Assembly: GCA_045600965.1 (NCBI GenBank) | Contig: JAZRYW010000033.1 | Coordinates: 28,999-92,998 of the forward strand | DNA from: RGIG6374 sp045600965 | GTDB lineage: Bacteria > Bacteroidota > Bacteroidia > Bacteroidales > UBA932 | Direction of reading: 5' to 3' | DNA length: 64,000 nt | Shown: positions 6,397 to 15,192 of the stretch, piece after piece | Layout of the letters: every line of letters starts with the position of its first letter | Numbering within the stretch: position 1 is the first letter of the stretch | Translations under genes and position numbers: made by a program | Notes under the pieces: model-generated | Databases searched by the model: none | What the model was told of the DNA's origin: nothing | What the model saw: the letters and a program-made list of their open reading frames with translations, nothing else

Positions 6397-9013
6397 AAGA
6401 ACATTCTGCAATTAAAGGGACGGAAAGGGTGCATACCGATTCCATCTCCCGTTTCACTATTTCCATTATGGCCTCCCTTTCCCCTGCGACCACGTCGAAT
6501 ACGAGTTCGTCGTGGACCTGCAGAACCATACGGCTGCGCAGGCGTGCGTCCGCCACAGCCCTGTGGACATTGACCATCGCCATCTTGATGATGTCGGCGG
6601 CGCTGCCCTGTATGGGCGCGTTAATGGCATTGCGCTCAGCGAAAGCGCGGACGTTGGCATTCCTCGAATTGATGTCGGGAAGGTAGCGCCGGCGGTTGAA
6701 CACGGTGGACACATAGCCCTGCTCACGGCAGAGACTTATCATCCTGTCCATATATTCGCGTACTGCGGGATATGTCTCGAAATAATTGTCTATGAACTGT
6801 CTGGCCTCGCCGCGGGGAATGCCCATCCTCTGCGCCAGGCCGAATGCCGAGATGCCGTATATGATGCCGAAATTGGCCACCTTGGCGCGGCGCCTCTGCT
6901 CCTTGGTCACTTCCTCCTCCGCCACGTGGAACACCTTGGCCGCAGTGGCAGTGTGGATGTCCATCCCACGGTTGAAGGCCTCTGTCATATTTGCGTCCCC
7001 GCTGCAATGAGCCATCAGGCGGAGTTCGATCTGGGAATAGTCCGCCGCCACGATGCATCCTTCGGGATCGGAGGCTATGAAGGCCTTGCGTATCTCGCGG
7101 CCCTGCTCGGAACGGATGGGGATGTTCTGCAGATTGGGATGAGTGCTGCTCAGACGGCCGGTTGCCGTAAGCGCCTGGTTGAAGGTAGTGTGTATGCGTC
7201 CCGTGGAGGGATCTATCAGTCCCGGAAGCGGGTCGGTGTATGTCGACTGCAACTTGCGGGCAGCGCGGTATTCAAGTATCTCGTTGATTATGGGGTGTTT
7301 GTCGGCAAGCTCGAGAAGGGTCTGCTCATCAGTGGGGTAGTTGGCCCTCGCGCTCTTCTTAGCCTTGGGGTTCAGCTGGAGCTTCTCATAGAGGACGGTG
7401 CCCACCTGCCGTACGGAAGCCAGGTTGAGAGAAGGATCCTCAGCCATCTGACGTGCGTTCTGCTCGTGGGTGGCCGCTTCGGCTGAGAGTTCCATCCCGT
7501 AGCGTCGCAGCTGCGGCACGTCTATCTTCACACCGTTATGTTCCATAGAGGCCAGCACTTTTATCAGAGGCTCCTCGATGTTGCGGTAGAGTTCCACAAC
7601 CCCGGAGCCGGCCATCTCGGCTTCAACCTTTTCGGCTATCGCCTCCATGACTGAAGTCTCACGCAGGGCTCTGAGAAGGTCTGAATCGCCCTGTCCGGGT
7701 TCATCCATCATAGAGAAGAGGTCAGGCGCAGCCGTCTCCTGCGCAGCGTCCTCCCCGATGGAGAGGTCTGTGTTGAGATAGCCCTTGGAGAGTATGTCGA
7801 GCTTATGCGTGCGTTCGGGGTTGATGACATAGTGCATAAGTTCTATGTCGAGGAGTTCCCCCTCGACTTTGATGCCGCAGCGCGCAAGCGCGACTATGTC
7901 CCGCTTGAGGCCGTGTCCTGTCTTTGCCACGAAAGGATTGCCCAGAATATCCGAAAGCGGAGACGATGCAAGCGCTTCAAAGGAAACGGCGGCGCAGAGG
8001 TTTCCGCTGCAGGCCGCAAGGCTGCGCCCTGTTGTGGAAATCGCCACCCTGCCGGACGCCTCAGCCGCACGGGCCACATCAGAGGGAGTGGATTCGACGT
8101 ACTCCGCCCTGGCGTAGGAAGGGGCCGTCTGCTGAGGCGCATCTCCAAGGAAACGCAGCAGCGAGTCGAATTCATATTTCCGGAAGAGGTCGCGGACGCC
8201 CTGCGTCAATCTTGCGGAATATTCCAGGGAAGAAGCGTCTATATCCAACGGCACGTCGGTCTTGATGGTGACAAGGAAACGGCTCATCGGGATATGGTCC
8301 CTGGCGGCCTCGAACGAGGCGCGCAGCTTAGGGGTGAGTTCACCGATGTGATCGTATATGCCCTGCACGCTGCCATAAAGCCCCACAAGCTTGCGTGCGC
8401 CGACCTCCCCCACTCCGTCCACGCCCTTGACATTGTCGGCGCTGTCGCCCCAAACGGCAAGTATGTCCACCACCTGCGCGGGGCTGCTGATGCCATATTT
8501 CTCACATATTTCCCTGGAAGTCATCAGTTCGTTCTCCGAGCCCGACTTGCCGGGCTTGAACTGGAACACGTGATCGCCGACCAGTTGACCGTAATCCTTG
8601 TCCGGGGTGACCATATACACGTCCATGGAATCGGATGCAAGGCTAAGGGCAACTGTGCCTATCACATCGTCGGCCTCATATCCGGGCACCATAAAGACCG
8701 GTATGTCAAGTTCCCGGAGTATTTCGCAGAGAGGCTCGAACGCGGCCTTCACCTGCTCCGGAGCGGCAAGACGGTTGGCCTTGTACTGGGGATATATCTC
8801 GTGACGGAAAGTTTTTGCGGGAGGGTCGAACGCAACGGCGAGGTGGGTTGGATGCTCCTTCTCGACAAGTTCAAGAAGGTAGCGGATGAATCCGAAGAGT
8901 ATGGATGTGTCTTCGCCCCTTGTGTTTATCATAGGATGACGGAGGAACGCGTAGTACATCTTGAAGATGAGCGCGTGTCCGTCTATTATGAAAAGCCGGC
9001 CGGGTCCGTTCAT
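6368..9013 (-). CDS. polA: DNA polymerase I, with a degenerate 3'-5' exonuclease domain
   Basis: 881 residues in three parts. Residues 1-290: 5' nuclease (IIDGHALIFKMYYA; FMVPGYEADDVIGTVA; VWGDSADNVKGVDGVG). About 310-480: 3'-5' exonuclease fold. About 490-881: family A polymerase, with motif A AADYSQIELRLMAH, motif B RRAKVANFGIIYGISAFGLA and motif C VHDELVF. In the middle domain the Exo I position, where proofreading enzymes have D-x-E, reads VAISTTGRSLA, so both metal-binding acids appear to be missing; the Exo II-like KTGHGLKRDI and a reduced Exo III region can still be recognised. Replication primer removal and repair should be intact, but proofreading by this enzyme is doubtful. It abuts the TolC gene and is presumably cotranscribed with it. 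Confidence 0.95.
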   Translation of the reverse strand: MNGPGRLFIIDGHALIFKMYYAFLRHPMINTRGEDTSILFGFIRYLLELVEKEHPTHLAVAFDPPAKTFRHEIYPQYKANRLAAPEQVKAAFEPLCEILRELDIPVFMVPGYEADDVIGTVALSLASDSMDVYMVTPDKDYGQLVGDHVFQFKPGKSGSENELMTSREICEKYGISSPAQVVDILAVWGDSADNVKGVDGVGEVGARKLVGLYGSVQGIYDHIGELTPKLRASFEAARDHIPMSRFLVTIKTDVPLDIDASSLEYSARLTQGVRDLFRKYEFDSLLRFLGDAPQQTAPSYARAEYVESTPSDVARAAEASGRVAISTTGRSLAACSGNLCAAVSFEALASSPLSDILGNPFVAKTGHGLKRDIVALARCGIKVEGELLDIELMHYVINPERTHKLDILSKGYLNTDLSIGEDAAQETAAPDLFSMMDEPGQGDSDLLRALRETSVMEAIAEKVEAEMAGSGVVELYRNIEEPLIKVLASMEHNGVKIDVPQLRRYGMELSAEAATHEQNARQMAEDPSLNLASVRQVGTVLYEKLQLNPKAKKSARANYPTDEQTLLELADKHPIINEILEYRAARKLQSTYTDPLPGLIDPSTGRIHTTFNQALTATGRLSSTHPNLQNIPIRSEQGREIRKAFIASDPEGCIVAADYSQIELRLMAHCSGDANMTEAFNRGMDIHTATAAKVFHVAEEEVTKEQRRRAKVANFGIIYGISAFGLAQRMGIPRGEARQFIDNYFETYPAVREYMDRMISLCREQGYVSTVFNRRRYLPDINSRNANVRAFAERNAINAPIQGSAADIIKMAMVNVHRAVADARLRSRMVLQVHDELVFDVVAGEREAIMEIVKREMESVCTLSVPLIAECSYGGNWLEAH

Positions 9014-10476
9014 TATTCCGTCAGGGAGTCGAAGGTTAGCGGACAGCCGTTGGCAAAATCATAAAGGCAAAGGCCGCAGAGGGAATAATAGCTCTTCCAG
9101 TATTCCTTGAGGGATGACAGATAGTTGCGGTATGCCTCATCCTTACGGTCCTGGGCAAGAACGAAAGTGTTGATGTCGATGTCACCGTTGCCGTACAGCT
9201 CTTCAGCCAGACGGTAAGAGGAATCAGCAAGTTCAAGGGCGGCCTGCGTGCTTGAGATGAGTTCCTGCTGAATATTGAAATCGCCAAGCGCGTTATAGAC
9301 GTCGAGCCGGAGGTTGCGGAAAAGATCGTCCTGCCTGTCGCGTGCATCGGAAAGCGCATATTCAGCCGACCTGCGGCGGTTTCGTGCGAGCCCGTGGTCA
9401 ACGATGGGCACCCTGAGCGTGACTATGCCGAGCACGGAAGGACGTATTGTGTTGTATGCGTCGACGAACTGCTGCCCATAGCTCTGCAGGCCCAGGTGCA
9501 TGTCCACAGACGACTGCAGGCCGCTCTGCGCCTCAGCCTTCTTGAGGTCCTGACGGGCAGAAAGAATCTCCTCCCTGGTACGGAGGTACTCGGGATTGTT
9601 CTCTGAAGCCATTGTGACAGCATCCTCGGGATCGATGTCAATGTGCCCGGGTATTTGGGGAATGGTCAGCGACAGTTCCTGTCCGAGATCATCCATATTG
9701 AGGTATGAAAGAAGGGCCCGCCTGGCGTCCTCCTTCTGCTGCCTTGAGCCGGTGATCTGGTTCTCGATATTGAGGAGCTGAAGCTGCAGCGCCAGAAGTT
9801 CGTTGCGGGTTATGGACGCTATCTCGAATTTTTCGCGGCCTATCTCATAAAGGTGGCTGGCCGACTCGGCATCAGAACGGTATATTTCATAGAGAGCATC
9901 AGCGACCAGATAGTCGAGGTAGTAGGTGGCGGCCGTGCCGGCTATTTGCTCCAGTTTGTAAATCAGTTCCTTGCCGGAACGTTCAAGCTCGGCATCACGG
10001 ATTTCCTTGTCCAGCCGGTATGGATTGAAACCTATCAGATCGTTGGAATAGCCCACTCCCAGCGGCGTGGATGAAAATGTCCTTGGAGAGCCGTTGAAAA
10101 ACTCCGCCCAGTAGAGTCCGGTCTGAGCATAGAAGTTACCGCCAAGGCCCAGGGCCTGCTGCTCGAGGCGCAGGGAGGCGTTGGTGGTGAGCATATTGAA
10201 ATTCTTGACGTTGAGGTAGGTCGAGGTTGGGTCGTTGTAGTAGCGGCGCAAGTCAGGAGCGATGTTGAAGGAAAGCTGGGGTTTGCGCTGTGCGATGAAT
10301 GCCTGATGGCTCCAGTATGCGGCCAGCGAAGCGTTCATTGCCTCGGAAGCGGCGATGGTACTGTCCTGTGCAAGTGCCACAGCCTCATCCAGTGAGAGAC
10401 TGATCTGCTGCGACAGAGCCTCCCCGGCCGAAGCCGTCATAAGGGCAAGCGCAAGGAGTGCAGACTTTGCTTTCAT
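9013..10476 (-). CDS. TolC-family outer-membrane efflux protein
   Basis: 487 residues starting with a signal peptide (MKAKSALLALALMTASAGEA, cleavage near LSQ). The mature protein is made of two repeated long helical segments with TolC features: SLDEAVALAQDSTIAASEAM at the start, and in the C-terminal repeat LRVPIVDHGLARNRRRSAEY and LADSSYRLAEELYGNGDIDI. TolC proteins form trimeric outer-membrane and periplasmic channels for type I secretion or drug efflux. It lies 6 nt after the lipoprotein adaptor and is the last gene of the export system; its stop overlaps the polA start by one nucleotide. It presumably joins the two adaptors and ABC exporters upstream to make an envelope-spanning channel. 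Confidence 0.9.
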   Translation of the reverse strand: MKAKSALLALALMTASAGEALSQQISLSLDEAVALAQDSTIAASEAMNASLAAYWSHQAFIAQRKPQLSFNIAPDLRRYYNDPTSTYLNVKNFNMLTTNASLRLEQQALGLGGNFYAQTGLYWAEFFNGSPRTFSSTPLGVGYSNDLIGFNPYRLDKEIRDAELERSGKELIYKLEQIAGTAATYYLDYLVADALYEIYRSDAESASHLYEIGREKFEIASITRNELLALQLQLLNIENQITGSRQQKEDARRALLSYLNMDDLGQELSLTIPQIPGHIDIDPEDAVTMASENNPEYLRTREEILSARQDLKKAEAQSGLQSSVDMHLGLQSYGQQFVDAYNTIRPSVLGIVTLRVPIVDHGLARNRRRSAEYALSDARDRQDDLFRNLRLDVYNALGDFNIQQELISSTQAALELADSSYRLAEELYGNGDIDINTFVLAQDRKDEAYRNYLSSLKEYWKSYYSLCGLCLYDFANGCPLTFDSLTE

Positions 10477-10482
10477 AACATT

Positions 10483-11322
10483 CTATTGATATATTGCAGC
10501 CGTCATACCCGACATCAGATTACCGTTGTCTTCGATGGAGGCCACTATCCTGACCATACCCGACTTGTCGACCACGGAGCCTATTGTCGTGACCGTGGCC
10601 TTGTGAATCTCCTCGCTGTAAGCTATTGCCGAGACCCTGACCTGTGAGCCGACTGAATAATTTCTCACTTCAGTCTCCAGCACCGAGAACACGACGCTCA
10701 GGTTGTCGGTGTCGACAAGTGTGCAGAGCGTCATCCCTGGCTCGACGAACCAGTACGACCTCGCTTCAAGGTTGGCCACGACTCCTGACACAGGGGCGGT
10801 TACAATGCTGCGGCTGAGTTTGGTCTTCCTTATCTCAAGTTCCTTCTGGCGGGAGTTGAGCCCGCTCTTGATGCGTGCATAGAGGAGTATGTTGGCGGGC
10901 ACCTGGTCAAGCCGGTCCCTTTTGTAGCCCTGGCTGATAAGTATGTCCTCCATCCGGAGCCTTGCCTCCTCCACTTCGCTGTCCCCGAGTTCCACGGACG
11001 CCCTGAGCTCCTGGTCATCCAGACGGAAGAGCACAGAGCCCTTCGATACCCGCTGGCCCTCTGTCAGGTTCACGCTGCCAAGCTGCCCCTGTATGCGGCT
11101 GTAGATGGGCACCTCGTTGTCCGATATGATGACTCCGTTGCTGACGGGGACCTGTTTTGTCTCCCTGGCCGCAGTGACGGTTGGAGACTGTGCCTGAGGT
11201 GCGGACGCCTGCGGTGCCGGATTCTCTCCGGCGGACCCGTTGCCCGCGCCGTTGCCGGAAATGCAGGATGCCGCGGCTGCCAATATGAGGATAGAGGCTG
11301 TAAATCTGATTTTCATTGTCAT
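10483..11322 (-). CDS. Periplasmic adaptor (HlyD/RND-type membrane fusion protein), probable lipoprotein
   Basis: 279 residues. The N-terminus has a lipoprotein-like signal (MKIRFTASILILAAAASC), suggesting attachment at Cys20 or so. The linker is Ala/Pro/Gln-rich. Adaptor features follow: VPVSNGVIISDNEVPIYSRI (barrel-sandwich half), GSVNLTEGQRVSKGSVLFRL (lipoyl motif), a short helical hairpin, then TAPVSGVVANL and a beta-barrel domain. It would link an inner-membrane transporter to TolC. The start overlaps the stop of the ABC gene as ATGA, so translation is likely coupled. Having a second adaptor alongside the HlyD protein at 15189-16010 is unusual. An internal ATG at 11316 is a possible alternative start. 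Confidence 0.85.
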   Translation of the reverse strand: MTMKIRFTASILILAAAASCISGNGAGNGSAGENPAPQASAPQAQSPTVTAARETKQVPVSNGVIISDNEVPIYSRIQGQLGSVNLTEGQRVSKGSVLFRLDDQELRASVELGDSEVEEARLRMEDILISQGYKRDRLDQVPANILLYARIKSGLNSRQKELEIRKTKLSRSIVTAPVSGVVANLEARSYWFVEPGMTLCTLVDTDNLSVVFSVLETEVRNYSVGSQVRVSAIAYSEEIHKATVTTIGSVVDKSGMVRIVASIEDNGNLMSGMTAAIYQ

Positions 11323-13466
11323 ATCGTCTGTCGTTTACAGAGTTCGTAGAAGAAGCCTTTTCGGTCGAAGAGGTCCTGAGGTGATCCGTCCTCCACAATA
11401 TGGCCTTCGTGGAGAACTATGATGCGGTCGCAATGCTCGATTGCCGAAAGTCTGTGGGCGATGGTCACGCGGGTGCATTTGAGTTTGGCTATGTTCTCGG
11501 TCACCTTCTTCTGGGATATGTTGTCCAGGGCCGAAGTCGCCTCGTCAAAGAAAAGGATGCTGGGTCTGTTGAGTATGGCCCTGGCTATGAGAATTCGCTG
11601 GCACTGTCCGCCGCTGAGGCCCTTGCCGCCTTCACCGAGCACAGTGTCCATACCGTCCTTCATATTCCTTATGTCCTCATCAAGGGCCGCTATTTCAGCC
11701 ACCTCCCAGATTTCTTCGTCAGTGGCGTCAGGCTTGCCTATCTTTATGTTGTTCTTCACGGTATCCGGGAAGATGAGGATTCGCTGGGGACAATATCCTA
11801 TCGCTTTGCGGAAACTTGCAAGGTTGACCTTGTCGATGTCGTATGCATCATAGAATATGGAGCCGGATGTGCATTTCTCAAGGCCCGTGAGGAGCCGCAT
11901 CAGGGTGCTCTTGCCGCAGCCGGAAAGGCCTACGATGCCTATGTGCTGCCCTGCCGGAATGACCAGGGAGATGTTGTCAAGCACGGGCGACCCGTTCTCC
12001 GAATATTTGAAGGAGACGTTGCATACCTCCACCCTTCCGGAAAGGCTGGAGACGCTGTCACAGTCGTTGCGTACCTCGCTTTCCGCCTCGATGACCGGGC
12101 GGACCAGATTGACCGATGCTCCTATCTGTGTGAAATCGTGGGTGAGCACCTGGATTTCATTGAATCCTGTCAGCATTACGCCGAAAGCCGACATAAACGC
12201 TATGTAGTTCGAAACCGACACACCGTATCTGTATGCGGCGATCCAGGCCACGGTGGTGGACAGCGACATCAGGGATATGGAGAACGCTTTCTGATACTTG
12301 ACGATGAAAGGGGCGTCAGAGGACACGACCTCAGACTTTGAGAACCTCCGTGCGAACTGACCGAAGGCCCGCACCTCCGCCCCGTTGTTCTTGATCTTGT
12401 GGATGCCGGTAAAGGCATTGTACAGGAATCCGCGGCTCAGTGTCTTGTAGGGAAGGGTTTGAGCGTAGCGTACGCCGAAAGTTTTGAATATCAAGCAGGT
12501 ATATAATATATAAACCAGCGCCACCAAAGCCACCAGCCAGGAAAGTTCAGGAGCGAAAATCGCGGCTATGAGAATATAAAGCAGTGAGAATATGGCCATC
12601 ACCGCCGTGCTTATCATCTGTCCCGTTATGAGCTGATAGACATTGTTGGCAGCAAGTGACCTGGCGCTGAGGTCTCCTGAGGAGAATTTCTTGAAGAAAG
12701 TCGTCGGGAGACTCAACAGTCGGTCGATTATGGCCGACTGGAGGGATATGTTGGTCTTGTCCTTGACGCGAAGCAAGAGCAGGTCCCTGGTCAGCGAAAG
12801 CATCTTGGTGCTCAGACCGGCGCCGAGAAGAAGCCCGCAGATGGGAAGGATGCCGTCAGGCACGCCCGAAGGAATCACGTTCTCGAATATCTCCTTGTTC
12901 GCAAAGGGAATAAGTACACTGAGAGCCACCACAGCAACGCAGAGCAGCACGGAAACAAGGACATCACGACGGCTGATAAGGGAAATCGCATATCTGTAGA
13001 ATGCCTTCATAGTCCTTATTTCGGCAGGCATCGCCCTGTACACACAAAGAGCGTCCTTGGAGAGTCCGGACGAGGAGGTCATCTTCCCGGTTTTCCTTCC
13101 GGTGGACGCATCCAGCATACGGAAGCCGCCGGCCGTAGGGAACAAGGCCACGATGGAGCCGTCTTCCTTCCTTGTCAGACAGGGATGGCCGCAGTGCCTC
13201 CACCACCTGCCTTCAAGTTCAACCTTGCTGCTCAACAGTCCGAGAGAACGCAGACTGACGTCAAAAGCCTCGGAGGTCTTGAAATTGTCGGGGATTTCGG
13301 CATCACGTATGCCGCAGGCCCTCATCACCGCAAGCAGGACCGCGCGGTCAGGGTCTGCAGGCGCAGAATTCTTTCCAAGCCCTGACATCGAGTCGAACAG
13401 GCTGTTTGTCTCCCTTAAGACCTTGAGGTCATTGACCCGCCTTTCTTCTATCTTGTCCTCGTACAT
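11319..13466 (-). CDS. ABC exporter, NHLP-type second ATPase/permease (NHLM ABC2-like)
   Basis: 715 residues. An N-terminal soluble region of about 150 residues without protease motifs (includes ALFPTAGGFRMLDASTGRK) precedes a six-helix permease domain (about 165-430) and an ATPase domain (about 480-715) with Walker A GLSGCGKST, signature LSGGQCQR and Walker B ILFFDEATS. This layout matches the second ABC protein of NHLP/NHLM-type peptide export systems, a family associated with nitrile-hydratase-leader-type precursors. Assignment to that subfamily is by layout and neighbours, not by a profile search. The true start is the ATG at 13466: the longer frame would begin inside the preceding gene, whose stop ends at 13468. 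The 3' end overlaps the adaptor gene by 4 nt. Confidence 0.82.
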   Translation of the reverse strand: MYEDKIEERRVNDLKVLRETNSLFDSMSGLGKNSAPADPDRAVLLAVMRACGIRDAEIPDNFKTSEAFDVSLRSLGLLSSKVELEGRWWRHCGHPCLTRKEDGSIVALFPTAGGFRMLDASTGRKTGKMTSSSGLSKDALCVYRAMPAEIRTMKAFYRYAISLISRRDVLVSVLLCVAVVALSVLIPFANKEIFENVIPSGVPDGILPICGLLLGAGLSTKMLSLTRDLLLLRVKDKTNISLQSAIIDRLLSLPTTFFKKFSSGDLSARSLAANNVYQLITGQMISTAVMAIFSLLYILIAAIFAPELSWLVALVALVYILYTCLIFKTFGVRYAQTLPYKTLSRGFLYNAFTGIHKIKNNGAEVRAFGQFARRFSKSEVVSSDAPFIVKYQKAFSISLMSLSTTVAWIAAYRYGVSVSNYIAFMSAFGVMLTGFNEIQVLTHDFTQIGASVNLVRPVIEAESEVRNDCDSVSSLSGRVEVCNVSFKYSENGSPVLDNISLVIPAGQHIGIVGLSGCGKSTLMRLLTGLEKCTSGSIFYDAYDIDKVNLASFRKAIGYCPQRILIFPDTVKNNIKIGKPDATDEEIWEVAEIAALDEDIRNMKDGMDTVLGEGGKGLSGGQCQRILIARAILNRPSILFFDEATSALDNISQKKVTENIAKLKCTRVTIAHRLSAIEHCDRIIVLHEGHIVEDGSPQDLFDRKGFFYELCKRQTI

Positions 13467-13467
13467 C

Positions 13468-15192
13468 TCAATTGTTGTCGATAAGTTTCTTGTAGAAGCC
13501 GCCCCTGGCAATCAGCTGATCGTGGGTTCCGCGTTCCACAATGTGTCCGTGGTCCATAACGATTATCTCGTCGCAGTCACGTATGGTGCTGAGCCTGTGG
13601 GCTACCATAACCAGGGACACGCCCATATTCTTCAGCGTTGCCATAAGTTTGGCTTCCGTCACTGCATCCAGGGCGGACGTGCCTTCATCCATAAGGATGA
13701 GGGTGGGCTCCTTGGCAAAGGCCGAGGCTATCTCGATGCGCTGCCTCTGTCCTCCGGAGAAATTGACTCCCGAATTCTCCACCTGGGACTCATAGGCGCC
13801 GGGACGTGATGCGATCTGCTCATGTATCTGGGCGTCGTGGCAGGCCAGTATCATTGCGAAATCCTCTATGGAATTGTCCCACATCCTCACATTGTCCGCC
13901 ACCGTGCCGTCGAACATCGCGATGGTCTGGTTGATTATGGCCACTGAATTGACAAACACGCCCCTCTCTATCTCATCCTGGCTCTTCCCGTCGAAGAGGA
14001 TCTCACCGGACCACGGTCTGTAGAGGCCGGAGATGAGGTTGGTCAACGTGCTCTTGCCGCAGCCGGAGGGGCCCACGAAAGCCACTGACTTGCCCGGCTC
14101 GAGGGTAAGGTTGAAATCCGTGATGAGAGGCTCCGCCTTGCTGTCATACCCGAAGGTGACGTTCTTCATCTGGAGATGACCCCGGAGCTTGCCGTTTTCA
14201 ACCTTCACCTTCTGCTGAAGGTCGGTATCCTCCACGTCACATTCAGCATCGAGAATGCCGCTCATACGCTCGCACTTGGCCTTTATCTGCGCCAGGCGCT
14301 GAATATCGTTGACAAGGTGGGTCACAGGGCTGACACTGGATGCCATAAATGACTGGAAGGCCATAAGCATACCGACCGTCAGATGTCCGTTTATCACATA
14401 CCACGCTCCCACACCGAGAACGAACACATCGGCCACCGCCTCAAGGATACTGGGGATGAGCTCGACCTTGGCACTGCGTGAGAGGTAGTGCACCGTGGCA
14501 TTCTGAGCATCCTTGAACACGGCCGACCAGCGGCGGAAGAACGCGCGCTCGGAGCTGGTACCCTTGATGGCCTCGATATTGTCGACGACCACTGTCGTGA
14601 AGCCCTCAAGCTCGCCGTTGAGGTTCTGCATCCGGCGGCTGTCATTCACCTGGCGCTTATGAACGCCCCTGATTATGAATATGGTCAGAAGTATGTGCGC
14701 AATGCCGAAAACGGAGAGCCAGAGACTGTACTTTATCATAAAGAACAGATAGACCACAGCAAGCAGGATGGATCCGAACATCCAGAAGAACTTGTTGACC
14801 AGAATACCGGCCAGGTCGCTCCCGATAAGGGCTCTGGACGCCAGGTCACCCGCATACTTGTCATAGAAGTAGGAAACGGGGAGCCTCAGGGAATGCCACA
14901 CCGTCCTGCTCACTGAGCTGGAGGACATCCTCATCTGATGGCGCCAGGTACCGCAGGTGATGATTCTGACAATGAACTCGAAGGCCACCAGGGTGAGAGC
15001 GGCGGCCACCAGCGCCGGGAACCATGCCGTGTTGAGCCCGGTGAACACATTGTCCACCATCATCTGGCGGATGATGGGCATAGACACCTGGGGAATGATG
15101 ACGAGTATGCTTGAAATCAGAAGGATGACGAACGCTTCCTTCGTACCTTCAAGATTGGAGACAAGAAACTTTATGGTGCTGTTCTTTTTCAC
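13468..15192 (-). CDS. ABC exporter, NHLP-type first ATPase/permease lacking a C39 peptidase domain
   Basis: 574 residues: six membrane helices (about 15-310), then an ATPase with Walker A GPSGCGKST, signature FSGGQRQR, Walker B LILMDEGTS and switch VAHRLS. Members of the corresponding NHLP subfamily usually carry an N-terminal C39 cysteine peptidase of about 130 residues that cleaves a double-glycine leader. Here the protein begins directly with a short basic tail and the first helix (KKNSTIKFLVSNLEG), so that domain is absent. The start codon is GTG at 15192, overlapping the stop of the HlyD gene as GTGA. It probably pairs with the product of the next gene, which starts 1 nt after its stop, as a heterodimer. 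Confidence 0.82.
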   Translation of the reverse strand: MKKNSTIKFLVSNLEGTKEAFVILLISSILVIIPQVSMPIIRQMMVDNVFTGLNTAWFPALVAAALTLVAFEFIVRIITCGTWRHQMRMSSSSVSRTVWHSLRLPVSYFYDKYAGDLASRALIGSDLAGILVNKFFWMFGSILLAVVYLFFMIKYSLWLSVFGIAHILLTIFIIRGVHKRQVNDSRRMQNLNGELEGFTTVVVDNIEAIKGTSSERAFFRRWSAVFKDAQNATVHYLSRSAKVELIPSILEAVADVFVLGVGAWYVINGHLTVGMLMAFQSFMASSVSPVTHLVNDIQRLAQIKAKCERMSGILDAECDVEDTDLQQKVKVENGKLRGHLQMKNVTFGYDSKAEPLITDFNLTLEPGKSVAFVGPSGCGKSTLTNLISGLYRPWSGEILFDGKSQDEIERGVFVNSVAIINQTIAMFDGTVADNVRMWDNSIEDFAMILACHDAQIHEQIASRPGAYESQVENSGVNFSGGQRQRIEIASAFAKEPTLILMDEGTSALDAVTEAKLMATLKNMGVSLVMVAHRLSTIRDCDEIIVMDHGHIVERGTHDQLIARGGFYKKLIDNN

